Origin: Nomia melanderi
Taxonomy: Eukaryota; Arthropoda; Insecta; Hymenoptera; Halictidae
Length of the DNA: 64,000 bases
Assembly: GCF_051020985.1 (NCBI RefSeq)
Contig: NC_135000.1
Location: 21,854,784-21,918,783 of the forward strand
Reading direction: 5' to 3'
The position numbers and the translations under genes are program-made. Under the pieces are notes generated by a model. It was not told the origin of the DNA, made no database searches, and saw only the letters and a list, made by a program, of their open reading frames with translations. Below, piece by piece: positions 10,401-22,640 of this stretch (positions are counted from its first letter, which is position 1; each line of letters opens with the position of its first letter).

Positions 10401-13400
10401 AGTCGATTAAATGTCAATTTTCATTTGACTCGTTTCCTTCCAAATTTTGCTTTCACGAGGTTCCCTTCGAACAAAACGTAAAATGAGACTTTTCCGAATT
10501 GGGATCATCGAGAGGAGTGAGTTAATCTAACATTCTCGGTGAAATTTCGAACAAACTGAATCTTCATGGATCTATGAGATGCAAGAGAGTTAAAAAAGCA
10601 ATCGCTTGGAATATCTTGGCTCTTCAATTCCCCTTTTGTTAGGAAGATTTCTGTGATTGTATGAATCATTCGACGATCAACGTGTTAATATTAATTAAGA
10701 CACGACAGGTGAATATGTTTTCATCTGTTTTCTATGCGAAACTTTCTTGAAACGCCTGGGAATTGGACGGATTAATTATATTGGTAGTTACGTTGGACTA
10801 AGTTTGTATTGAAAACACGAAGATTGGAGTATTCTGTAAATAGAAGTAATATGGCTTTGGTTTCTTTCGTTGTAGCGCATAATCTCTCAACATTCTGGTC
10901 ACTTGTCATTACTTGATTAATTACACATTAAGTACAAATCGTTTTATTCTGGTTTTCACGAGAGTAGTTAAGAAATGATTCAATTTCTTTCTAGAAAGGT
11001 ACAAATGGGGTGGGTTTTTTCTTTGGTAGTCACTTCTTGCGAATGGTTAGGGTTTCCCGAGCCTTTCAATTCTCCTCGCGTCGACTGCAACAGCTGTTTT
11101 CTTTACTCTATTTTAAAAGGGACTTGATGGCCCAATGGAAACAAGAAAAAAATGTTACACAAATATAAATCCGTAAGTGCTTCATTGAAGGGTCTAAGAA
11201 AAATATTGGAGTGTCGAAAATAACTTCTACAAAAGTGAGCGTCACGATAATATCATGATTCCAATTGTACAGAAAGTTTTTAGTACTGAGTCTCATGCGT
11301 TGCACCAATACAAAATTCGATGAAAGAACTCTGTCTGACATTTCTTTATTAAATATTAGTCGCTTTCCAAAAAACATTCGCGAACACTGGAGAAATTCGC
11401 TTTACGCAAGAATCCTGAATGCGAAATATTTAAGCTGATATTTTAATATTCAATTTAATAGTTCATTGAGTAAGAATTTCGAGGTATTAAACGAATTGTT
11501 TGGAAAGTACATCGTGGAATGTGAAAAATTAGTTGGAATATTCTAAGATATTCAACGATTAAGCAGAGAAAAAAGCAGTGGGTGTAATAAAATTCTATCG
11601 AAACACTGGCCGGTGCACGTACAAAAAGATTAAACTATTTTATACACAGTTTTGCTATAACTTTATGGATTAAAATTGTTATGTCCACACCATCAAAAAT
11701 GTCGTTTCGATAACTACATTTATCTCGTATTAACTTACTTACTGCGAATTTCTCGTGTAAAAAAAAGCAAATCATTCCGCATAAGCAAAGTACCGGGTAA
11801 AATTCATTTTTAAATAAATCATTTTCTACTATAAAAATTTCCTTCCTACGGTTGTCTTAATTCTCGTTTAACGACCGTCGTACAGTTTTTCTATCCATTC
11901 AACGAATACATCGATGACCGACTAATCGCGCAGTTCCATGTCGTTGACTTCCCGCCGAAAGTTCACAATAACGCGCCACGTGCGACGAAGTAATTAAGAA
12001 GCCATAACTCCCGACCACATTAAACCACGGGAATACTCGTAACTCTTATCTCCGTTCGCGTCCCAGCGTGATGCAACCGGAAATACCCACGTGTCGTGCT
12101 CCGAAACGAAAAAAAGTCGCTTGCAAAAATACACCTGCTCGAACCGACGAATAATTCGCGTTGCGAGTTGTCGAATCGAAACAACGTAGCATCAAGATGT
12201 TCAATGAAGTTCGACACAAATCTTTCGCAGCCAAATTAACAACTGCTCCATGTAAATCATTTTATCGTAAACAGTGAGAACGCGTTTAACACGTTTACTG
12301 TCAACTTTCCGTAATTCGCATATTTAACGTATACAAGTAACTTCACGTATTTATGATGACTACAATCCTAAATAATAGAACTTCGAAGTATAAAAGGTAC
12401 ACGTTGGTTTTCGGGGAGCAAAGTTGGTATATTATGTTGGAAGATTGATAATTCCTTTTAGTTGCGGTTGTTCGATATCTTAGTTGAAAGGTCCGTTGAA
12501 TGCAATCGAACATTAGAACCGTAAAAATCACCATGAAAGTTGGAATAAAAGACGATAGTGAACGTCTCTGATTCGTTCTGTGATCCACTAGATCGGAGTT
12601 CGCGAACTCGGAACGTCCGCAGGCCTATATAATTTTATGTACTTCGAACGAGTTCGAAAGCTTTTTATTCGGCCGCGGAAAGAAAAAGGAAACTTTCGGT
12701 GAACGAGTTTAATGAGTTCCGAAGTGTATTCTTATTCTCTTGCAATTGTTTCAAATTGCCGGTAATTACCTCTTGATACAGGGCATTCGAGTGCTGTAGT
12801 TTGGAAGTGGTGCGTTCCGGAACTGTTTCGATCGAAAATTAATACTGACCGCTACGTGGAATTGTTATGTTAAATTTGTGATCGTGACCGAACTGCTAAC
12901 TGGGAATTTTGAGGCATTTCATATGTATGCAGCGCTACCGAAACGGTGGATACTCGGAACGAAGTATCCGCGAGTTTCTGCAAAATCATTATGCGAAAAT
13001 AAATAATCAATACGGATGACAGATTTTGTGGGAAAACTTTGTTTTACAGAAATTCGAAGTTGATTATTCGCACATGATATCGAGTAAGTCTTCGTTGCGA
13101 CGTGTATGATTAGTGTCCGTTCATTACTTGCCTTTTCCACTTTTAGTAGGCACGAGTGCCTTTCTCAATAATAGAAGAAAAATCTCACATTTTTATCTGA
13201 CGTTATCGTTGAGGAATTATTTTCTATTATTAACTAACACGTTGGATATCAGTAATTATGAACATAATTCATGACCATTAATATTCCCTTTTGATACCAA
13301 ACCGCGTAACGATCCCCGCAACACGAGAAATCAATTTGACAGTCCAATACATTTATAATTAACATACAAATATCGACAAAACCCGAACATCAATCAATCA

Positions 13401-14269
13401 ATCTCACAATTAACCTCCAAGCAAGTCCAAAATAATCGTGGAGCTAAAATGATCTGCACACTTAGTGAACAACACTCTACCAGAGTAGCACAGAAATCGA
13501 AGATCCTACAAAATACAAGACCGCAGGTCCGAGGAACTCGCCAAGAAAGTCCGCCGATCACAGAACCATTACAAAAGAAACTTAAAACCGTCACACGAGC
13601 ACGCGATCGTCATCCAAGAGATGACTTGGTAGCGCGAGGGGTTGCAGCCTCTGCTTCATAGAGGCAGTGCTCGGCTAGACTTATTGCGCAGGTCGGGGAC
13701 CGTGGACGAAAATACAAAACCTTCGGGAGCCAAGCGAACGCGTCGAAGAAGTTTGTCAACGTTTCGTTGAACGCGGGAAAACACGCGGGTCCGGTTAGAG
13801 GAACGCGCCTCGGCGAACAAGTAGCATAGAGGCAGGCGGCAGCGGAGGCAGCAGAGGCAGCGGCAGCGTGTTCATAGCGTAGAAGCGAGAGTCACCTGCG
13901 TCTCTGTCGGGCAGTGGTAGCGGCAGCGGGCGATGCTGTAATAACGCCGGCACGCTCGTGCCAGAACCAAAGTATACGCTCGGTGTACACGACCTAAATA
14001 AGATGCGATGCCCCCCGGGGCGAAAGTAATTCACAGACACATGCGTGCGACCGGGGATATATACACGTATACCGGCGGCCGCGCCGGAGCTCTGGGGCTA
14101 TAGTTTACGAAGTGCCGCAGGAACGCGAGTCGACACCGCTTCGGCGCAGGTTCGACCCGCGTTTTTCGCGTACAGGTCGCCAGGTAGGCGATGTATCGGT
14201 CCGCGACATAATTGCGGCACACTTAACACTTTGTTTAGTGGACGGCTATGAATACCGGGAGTACCGGTC
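10401..14269. other. Gene-free stretch with decayed TTAA-element ends and a GC-rich pocket
   Basis: Mostly AT-rich, no gene recognised. TTAACACGTTTACTGTCAAC at 12286 resembles the terminal repeat of the 3501-3660 element (about 16 of 20), and ATCAACGTGTTAA at 10677-10690 resembles its right end; neither has a visible partner. From 13600 the sequence turns CpG-rich, with GGCAGC-type repeats at 13831-13868. Confidence 0.5.
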
Positions 14270-14690
14270 ATTTCATTTTGCAGTTATTGATGTTGCGTAA
14301 GCGTTAAATTGTTGATACCGAAGGTATTACACTACTGTTTGGATTTCGCAGTTTGCAAATATTGCCATTGTAGAAATATTATTATAGATCGTTGATAGTA
14401 AAGGTGCCCAGGCACTGTTTAGATTCCTCATTTTGCTGTTATTGATATTGTAGAAGCGTTAAATTGTTGATACCGAAGGTGTTACATTACGGTTTGGATT
14501 CTTCGATTTGTAAATATTGCTGTTGCAGGTGTATTATTATAGATTGTTGATAGCGAAGGCGTTGAAATACTGCTTAGATTTCTCAGTTTGCTGTTATTGA
14601 TATTGTAGGGGCATTAAAATGTTAATACCAGAAGTATTAAGTTACCGTTGAAATTCCTGATTTCGCAATTACTGATGTCATAAAAGTATT
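14270..14690. repeat. Tandem repeat, 155-bp unit built of two 77-bp half-units
   Basis: Copies align at 14301, 14456 and 14611, a constant 155-bp step. Each unit contains two related halves of about 77 bp with the core TTGATA..GAAGGT, then a TTTGGATT/TTTAGATT block, then TTATTGATATTGTAG. The third copy is the most diverged. No coding content, and no similarity to the other tandem arrays in the window. Confidence 0.85.
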
Positions 14691-17021
14691 AAACAAGCGA
14701 AATTGTTTAAGAAACTAACGGTTTCGCTTGCGTGTTATAATGAACGTCTGAAGAAAGTTAATAAAATCTATTGTCACCGGTTTTTGTAAGAATTATGTAC
14801 CAATCACATTCAATACTTGGTAGTTCTCGTATTAATAGGCTTTCCATTGACTTATTATTTTAGATTGAAAAGAGGCCTAATAATTCGCTTTGAACAATAA
14901 TCCTCCAACAATAATTGGATCGTGTTACTCACTACGATTTGCTAGTTCAGGATTGAAATTGCTATAGAAAGTTTGATTAAGAAATCCTTAGACATTGATT
15001 ATTAATCTTGAACAAGTTGTTCAATAACCATCAGTAGATAATACATGAACACGTTTAAGTAATAAAAAAGCTATGAATGTACAATTAAGGCGTCGCTTAA
15101 AATTCCTTATAAAAAGTCTTTGCTTCTTATTAATTATACACAGATGAAGAAGGAATATTAAAATTGTCCGTTTCTCTTAAGCCTCTGAGATTGCATACTT
15201 TCTTAACACTTTAAAGTAGAATACAAGACGTTACCGTTTTATTATGGCGTATATAAGGTGGGACAGTTTTTGTCGCTGTATACCTCGAAGAATTAAGTCG
15301 AAAGCGTAAAATTAGCGACGCGCCGTGGGTTTTCCGTGTTCGAATAATATCGGGATCGTCGTTCGCTGGAACCACGAGTTTCCACGATGAACCGCGTGTT
15401 CGTTTCGCGTGGGAAAGTAATTGCGGGTTTTGAACGCTCTAACGAGCGAACTTCCGTAAACCGAAAATTTTGATTCGCTCGGGAACTCCGTTTGTTTGTA
15501 ATTTGAAAGTTCGATGGATGTGGCTGGCAATTTTTTTGCGAACTCTTTGGTTCCTCGGGCACGTTGGAATAGTTAGACGCGCTAGAAGAATGTTAGGTGT
15601 TTATTTTAACCGTGGTAATAAAAGTCTCGCGAATTTACACGTTGCTCTCGGAACGATTTGCTAACCGGATGATAATGATCGAACGGTGTGAGAGACGTGC
15701 CGAGGATAAATTATAGTGTTCTTTAAAGCAGGGTTGTAGATTTTCTTCTTGGAGGTCTATTGTGCTGGTGGAAAGGTTATGCCGGTATTTACGGAGTTAA
15801 TAGTGATGCGAAGATTATTTTTTATTGGCAGTAATTTAAAACCTAAAATGATCTCTCGGTAGGAGGCGATTATACGAAACAGAGCAATGACGTCATGAAA
15901 AATTTATTCACAACTTTTTGAAATTGACATTAATCCATTAACGAACGTAATAATAATCTATATCACGCTATTAAATAATTAATGTACAAACGACACAAGC
16001 GAAGCATATAATTTCGATTTGGAAAATGATAATTATTTTACAAATGATTAAAGATTAATTTTTTATTAGGAGTCTCAATGAGACAGATTTATTCAAGTTT
16101 GTATCCTTTTCGTTGATATAATATAATTTAATTACATTAGATTCTGAGTGATTAAATCAGATAAATGATACAAATCTTATTCAGAATTGTATTTAAATTT
16201 AAAAGGATTAATGCTTGAAGTCGGAGAGTTGTTTTTAGCAGAAGCAGCAATAAACGCGTGCGCAGTATTATAAACCCCTTAGGTAGTCCATACGCGAGCG
16301 TTCGTAAAACAAAAATCATTATACACCCGGGAATACCGACCGCTACTTCGTCGGTGTCTGCTAATGGGAAACTTATACTACTCAAAATAATTAGGGCGCC
16401 CCGTGTCTGGAGAGTTGGAGTGAACATTAGATCCTCGGATGCGAAGTAAGCATATCTGGTGTCGAAAAAACTGAACACAGTGAATATCGAGTAACAATTT
16501 TATTTTTATAAATATTGGTTTTGAATAATGCAAAACATTTCTGTCATAACTCTTCCGTCGTCCATATTTCGACACATAAAGGTGAAAGAGGCTCGATGAA
16601 TATGTTAATAACCAAAGAACGGTCAGCGAGACGAAAATCATAAATAACGTTTAACCAAATCATCTGAGGGTATAAACAGGCGCAAAAGTGAAAGGAATCG
16701 ATCAGTTATCGGCTCGTTTTCGAGCAAACCGAACCATTGGAAATTGAAAGGAATTCGCGCAGAGCGATAAGCAAAAAAGCCTTTCACGAAAGATTCAACA
16801 TTTTATGGGCACGGGTCAAGAAAAAAAGGGAGGGAAAAAAGGTATTCAATCGAGCGGAGGTATTCGCGAAAAACCACGAACCCGCGCGTATTGAGCCGTG
16901 TAAGGGGTTAACGGTTCATTATCACTCCATTTCATCGATAGAGGCGCACCACTCCACCGTGGAACTTGGAATGTTCGACCAGCATTACAGAGGGAATCTA
17001 CAGGAAATCGATGCTCCGGTA
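14691..17021. other. Gene-free AT-rich stretch
   Basis: No gene recognised. A perfect CRE palindrome (TGACGTCA) sits at 15888-15895. The rest is unique AT-rich DNA. Confidence 0.5.
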
Positions 17022-17575
17022 TACAGGGTGGTTTACAAAGAGGGTGGAGGGTTTTAATAAAATATTCAAGCAACATCATACAAACCTAAACGTTCTCCAT
17101 TCAATTCTACAATATTTAATTCAGTTACACTATACCGTTTACTATGTACAATAAGACTATATTTCCATAAAAATTTCATTCATACAATTCACTTCGATCA
17201 ATATCCAGCTACAAACTATCGAATCCCAATAGGAATCAAAACATCTCCAAAACTCCTGCACCAAAATTCTCCACTGAATACATTCATACCTTTCGCAAGC
17301 TCGTGTCTCAAAGGAAACAAACATGGAACCAAGCCTTCCCAAACATCTCGCCATTCCGTCGAATCCAAAGTGCCGCATAAACGCGCTGGAAACGTTCGGC
17401 CGTAATGCCTAGGAAATATTCGAATATAAAGTATTTACCCGTGATCCCGACAGGATTGCGTAATAAAGGTACTAAAACTCAGAATAGAATCTCCATTCAT
17501 CAACCGCATTCCCCCGGAGTTGATACTTCCCGCAAATACTTGAACTTTCTTCACCCTCGTTATGAAACACCCTGT
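17022..17575. mobile_element. Terminal-inverted-repeat element, 554 bp, ACAGGGTG ends
   Basis: The left end (ACAGGGTGGTTTACAAAGAG) and the inverted right end (ACAGGGTGTTTCATAACGAG) match at 20 of 24 terminal bases (17023-17046 and 17551-17574). The inside has no transposase frame. I see no clear target-site duplication, so the superfamily stays open. ACAGGGTG ends occur on non-autonomous DNA elements of insects. Confidence 0.65.
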
Positions 17576-18230
17576 ACGTGAGTGCACGGCCCCGCACACA
17601 GGGACACGCGGCGTTCCGCGCGCTGGTGCCGTGGCGTGGCGAACGAGGAGGCCCGCTAGCCCGCGTAGAATCCAGCGAGAGGGAGCGAAAGAGAGGAAGA
17701 GAGGGAGGGAGAGAGATAGAGGGTGATGGAAGAGAGTAAAAAGAACGAGCACGGGAGAAGGAAAGAAATAGCGAGGAGCGCATCGAGTCACTGGGCTAGT
17801 GGGGCCGACAGAATGTAGCCCGTACTACGGTACCGTATCTCCCTCTTTGTCTCTCCCTCGTTCCTTCCGTTCTTCTTTCCATCCTTCCTTCTTTCCCACC
17901 GTGCTACAGTACCTCTTCCCTCTCGCTCTCCAGCGTGCCACGCTCTCTTCCTCTCTCTTTCTCTCTCTCCCCTTCTCGCGCGGCGAACCGTTCGTCGCTG
18001 CGGGACGCGCGAAGGGTGTGGCGTAATTCGTAATTTAATCGGGGAAAAATTGAAGGAACGACTCTCCTCGCTTAGAGGCGAACGGGAGAATCGAAAGACG
18101 CGTCTGGTCTCGTTCGAGCGAGTTTCTGTTTCGGGCTGGCGCGGTGCTTGAAACGCTCAAGGGGTTGAGCGACATCGATCCTTTGGCTGATGCAATTTTC
18201 GTTCTTTTTTTTTCCTTCTTTTTCTTTTCT
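17576..18230. promoter_or_regulatory. CpG-rich island with GA tract then CT tract
   Basis: On the + strand, a GA-rich tract (17677-17775) is followed by a short centre with GGTACC and then a CT-rich tract (17837-17977), so each strand carries GAGA-type sequence on one side of the centre. This is a frequent look of insect promoters and GAGA-factor targets. No coding sequence. Confidence 0.3.
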
Positions 18231-19240
18231 TTCACTGGGTTACTCGTGGTTGCGAATGTTAGCCAGTGCGGTGTGCGTCACGAGTATACTCGTCGTGTAT
18301 AAAAAAAGTATTTGCTGGTGGAATTGAGATTTTCGGAAATGTATGTGTGAGTTTTTAGTATTTTTAGATGTTCAGAGGTAAAGGGGAATGGAACGGAGGG
18401 GAAAACGTATGTGAGGTTGCTATGGGAAAATTGTGTAATGTGTAGTTTGGGAAGACACTTTTGAAAGAGGGTGGTATGGGTGATTTGTTGAAGCGAAGGT
18501 GGTAGTGGGATGTTTAGATGGGACGTTCTGGGGAGTGTTGGATGATATTGATTGGTAAAATATACTTGATAATGGTTGTGTATCTTCTGTTTCGTGTTTT
18601 GAATGAAACGTTTAGGGAATAGAGTGATCGAAGTTGCATAGTATTTTCTGGGGTAGTTTAATACACAGGGTGAGCAGTTTAACACGACCATACATTATTA
18701 ACTTCTTAGTATTCAAGTAGTATAATTTCATTACCGCTTCCATGGAATCAATTAAACTTCAATGAACGGTGTTCCTTTAAATGGCTCGGGTATTTTCACA
18801 CAAAACTTTTACATAAAACTAAAACGAACGTTTTCAACAAACTGAGAACAGAAATTACATTCATATTCCGAAAACGAGTCGTATATTGCGCAAGCAGGGT
18901 TAAGATCAATTGCATCTCCTTCATAAGTCCCCTTTAGCGCATCTCGCGTCGTAAGGGTACGTTTACAGCAGAGCTGCGACACTCGATAAAAACAGCGACG
19001 AGATCACACTATAGAAACACATACTTTCGTTTCATAACGGAAACATTTATGTTCAAGCAACGCGCAGAGCTATCTTCAGTAATCGACTACCGACAGAAAC
19101 AATACGATACATTTCCAATTCTCAAAAACCATTGATCGTACCACTCATTCCTTTCCCAAAGAATCCAAGTAACCATAAACCAAACGACCATCGCATCTAC
19201 ACCGCAATCCGAAACCAGATACATTTCATCAGTTCCGATC
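18231..19240. other. Gene-free stretch with a solo ACAGGGTG end
   Basis: No gene recognised. ACAGGGTGAGCAGTTTAACA at 18667 looks like a transposon terminus without a visible partner. The remainder is unique. Confidence 0.45.
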
Positions 19241-19554
19241 GGCACTCTCTTAGCCTCCATCGCTGCGTAAACTCCGAAGTTGCAATACCCATCGCGTATC
19301 ATCGCGAGCCGAGCAGTTACCGGGTGCCGGCGCGGCGCGTTTAGCAGCGATACGGTTCGTTAGTGCCGCGCGCACGGATCCCGGCGCGGCGCGGCGTGCT
19401 GTACAATTTTTTTTTCGCGCGCACTTTGGTCTCGCTTGTTGCGTAACACGCGTGCACCGGCCGCCACACACGTGCGTGAGTCGCCGCTAACACGAATCAC
19501 GGTGACACAGTTCATTACACGGGTGCAGTGTGCTCGCTCTCTTACACGCACGCG

Positions 19555-19579
19555 TACACACACACACACACACACACAC
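19555..19579. repeat. (CA)n microsatellite
   Basis: Twelve CA dinucleotides followed by CG-alternating sequence. Confidence 0.95.
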
Positions 19580-20040
19580 GTATCGCGCATACACGTACGC
19601 AAACCTCGAAACATTCTCATAGAAAACACGGACATACACACGGGTACACGGCTCTTCATACATAAACAGTCTGCACCCGGTTCTCCGGACGTACATGCTC
19701 TTTACATGCAGGTGCACAGAGGAAAAAAAAGCGGCGCGTATACACCGGGGAACGCTGTACATTACCTAGTATGTAAAACACGTACACAGAAACGTGGCCG
19801 CGTATATAACGGACGGGTACGTGTGAGCGTAGGCGCACCACTGTGCCGCGACGCTTCCTTCCACGGTGGATCTCGCCCTGCCCTAGAGAGGCGCGGGTAC
19901 CGGCGAAGCGGCATGAAAGCACGGAATAGACTACCGCCTGTCGGTGGATGTGTCCTCTGTCTCTGTCCCTCCCGGGGGCGCTCGGCTCGTACCGGCTCAC
20001 CTCCACACGGCCAGAATCCGTCGGGTACATATAGGCGCGA

Positions 20041-20082
20041 AAGAGAAAGAGAGAGAGAGAGTGAGTGAGAGAGAGAGAGACA
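20041..20082. repeat. (GA)n microsatellite
   Basis: A GA-dinucleotide tract interrupted by GTGAGT, 25 bases after a TATA-like CATATAGG. Confidence 0.9.
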
Positions 20083-20460
20083 GTGAGGCGGGTGGGCGGC
20101 GGGTAGGCAAGGTAAGGCAAGGCAGGGCAGGCTCGGCTCTCTCGGCTGGTGGTCGCTCGGCTGCGAGGCCCCGCTCGATAGCAAAGTGCGGTTCCCCTCG
20201 ACACGGGCTGCTCTCTCGTACTTGCAACGCGGCAGGATTAAAGGGGAACAGTCCATGTACGGAAATGCACGATCGATGCGCACATGTCGCTGAATTTTCG
20301 CGTCGACCCGGTCGTGACCGATCGGCCACGTATACGCGGTTATGCGGTAACCGCGGGCTGCCTATCGGTGACGAGGAATATACTGTGACGATTCTTCGCC
20401 GCGCTCATGGGGATCGGGGACTCCGTTCCTTGGGACGCCGTTGTTTCCGATGATGAAGGG

Positions 20461-22394
20461 TTCTGTTGCTTTGCTCTGATTTTTCGGGTAGCGAAGGAGT
20501 TCGCTGGAGGAAGAGGATGAGGATGAGGATGGTTTCTTAGGGGGTTGGCTGGTAAGGGAATACCGAGATGGAGGGATTGCGGTGTCTTCGTTTAGGGGAG
20601 TTATTAAATGGGGAGACTGTTCGGCCGATGTTTAGGGGACTCTTTAGTGGCTCTTAATGCATTGTTAGGTTCCGCTAATTTATGTGTTCGGGTGAATTGA
20701 GCGTGGTCGATTGGTTTGTTTGATTACGCTGCGAATGATGTTCCTTGCGATTGAATGTTCTGTATTGTAGTGTTTGATTATTTATAGTTTCGCCTGTGTT
20801 GTTGGTAGAATAATGATACCTATAATTGTACTTCGTTGCGACAATGAGGATTTAATGATAGAACAACAAAGGAAAAAGTGAGATTGTTATGAGATACAGG
20901 TATTTAATCGAAGAGACTTAATTGGATATAGTGAATTGCTGGGAGACGTAATTTCGATTGGTTAGTAATTTACGAATGAGTAATGCTTCCATTGTCGGGT
21001 AATTCTCGCAGTTCAATCTGCGCGATAGAAATTGTCGCAAGGATGCAGCTAAACGCTGGTCTACGTATGATATTTCAGTTCATCCGTCTCGATAATCGGA
21101 TCTGGAAGGGATGCAGCATTTTTCTTTTTCCTCTTTGTCGTAACGGGATGCCGTGGATTAATTAGATCCGCGATTTAACGGTGTCATGCGTTCGTGTGAC
21201 AAGTGCACGGAGCAGATACGAGTAGATGGACTCGTCAACGTGCCGAATACGATACCCATCTCCCGAGACACGTGCGTGTATCGCTTCTAGTTTATCCTAT
21301 CCTCTTACACCTCTCGTTTCTCTTCTCGCGTGACTCTCTTTTCACATCTCTCGCACACGTGGCCTGCGGAATTATTACCTTTCTCCGGCCACTCGCGTTT
21401 CTTCCTTCGTCGAGTTGTAATTTCGTCGAGTTTTTGGATTCATCGCCTTCTCATCGTCACTTTGTAATGATTATTGTACATACTATGCTTTACAGAAAGG
21501 GACAAAGGGCTTTAAACGATTATTCGTCTCATAACTTCGTCGAATTCTTAGGAAATAGCATTTTTTGTAGGATGTTACTTGTGTTCAGAGAATATGCGTT
21601 GTGTTCAGAGGAGCTAATATTAATTCTGCTGCCGTTTTGCTGACACTTTTCTTGAATGTATAGGCTGAATAGAGAAAATCGAAGGTTGATCAGAACAATT
21701 TTTCGTCGTTACTTTGTTAACTCGATCACCCTTGCCTGATAGAAGAGAAGATGAATTATTCTTCATTGTTTTAATGTTTTCGCCGGTACACGTCTGTTAC
21801 TATTTCCATAAAACAACGATTAAATTATAGACATTCGAGAAAGTTCAAATCCTTCCGAAACCGTTTTGAAAAACAGGATTTGAATAAGAATGTCTTTTAT
21901 TACAAGTTCCATTCAACCAAGAATTTCATTAGCCAAAATATTCCTCTGAATTTTCCAAAAATTTTACTCCACCGTGCAGAATGTAAATGCACGACTACCC
22001 CCGGCAAAAATGGTTCCATAGAGGTATCTCTTTTTTTAATCATTTTCGTATTCCAATGGAGACATTTTATATATGATAAAAATTATCATTGTAATATTCT
22101 GTTGAAATACCCTAGCGCCTTAAACAAAGAAGATAAAACTGGAAAGAAAATTCCTTCAGTACCAGAGGATTAATAACTGCTTTATTATGCTAATACATTT
22201 TTCAACTTTCTGCAGAATATTCCATAACAAGTGGCTGAAATTCAGTAGCGCAATCATTAATTACAAAACTTTCTACGTCCAGTAACAAAATTCCTGCATA
22301 CTACACATTTTTGCCAAGGGTGGCAGCTTCCCAAAGAAGAACAAATCCTGAAGCGTATTCTCTTAATAATAATACTCTAATAAGTAAATAACTC
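20461..22394. other. Gene-free stretch
   Basis: Mostly unique sequence with short open frames, none recognised. A 146-codon frame at 21203-21643 starts at GTG and has no family features. Confidence 0.5.
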
Positions 22395-22640
22395 ATCACA
22401 AACCCGTAGTAGATTAAAAAACTCAAATCCACCCCAAATAATCCATTAACTAGCGCAACTCATTCGAAACCCTTACTAGATCCAGAAGATCAGATCCACC
22501 CCCAAAACGCGAACACCCATAACAGGCGTACCTCGTCAGAAACCCCTGGTAGATCCATGGAAACGAATCCACCCGAAAACACAGCTATGCCTCTCAGTAA
22601 CTATAAGCAGATCCAAAGAAACAAGCTCGAAATGCAAATA
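22395..22640. repeat. Degenerate tandem repeat, about 70-bp unit
   Basis: The motif ACCC..TAGAT(C/T) followed by AATCCACCC recurs at 22402, 22469 and 22542, with a partial fourth unit near 22607 (GCAGATCC). Steps are 67, 73 and about 65 bp. It ends where the CpG-rich HR3 proximal flank begins. Confidence 0.65.

Larger units (their letters stand above)
19241..20460. promoter_or_regulatory. CpG-rich block 3.5-4.7 kb upstream of the HR3 start
   Basis: Very GC- and CpG-rich from 19300, with (CA)n at 19555-19579, repeated ACACG/TACAC alternation to about 19830 and a GA tract at 20041-20082. It is open on both strands but nothing is recognisable in the frames. This is a candidate upstream promoter or untranslated first exon of HR3, by position and composition only. 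Confidence 0.35.
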
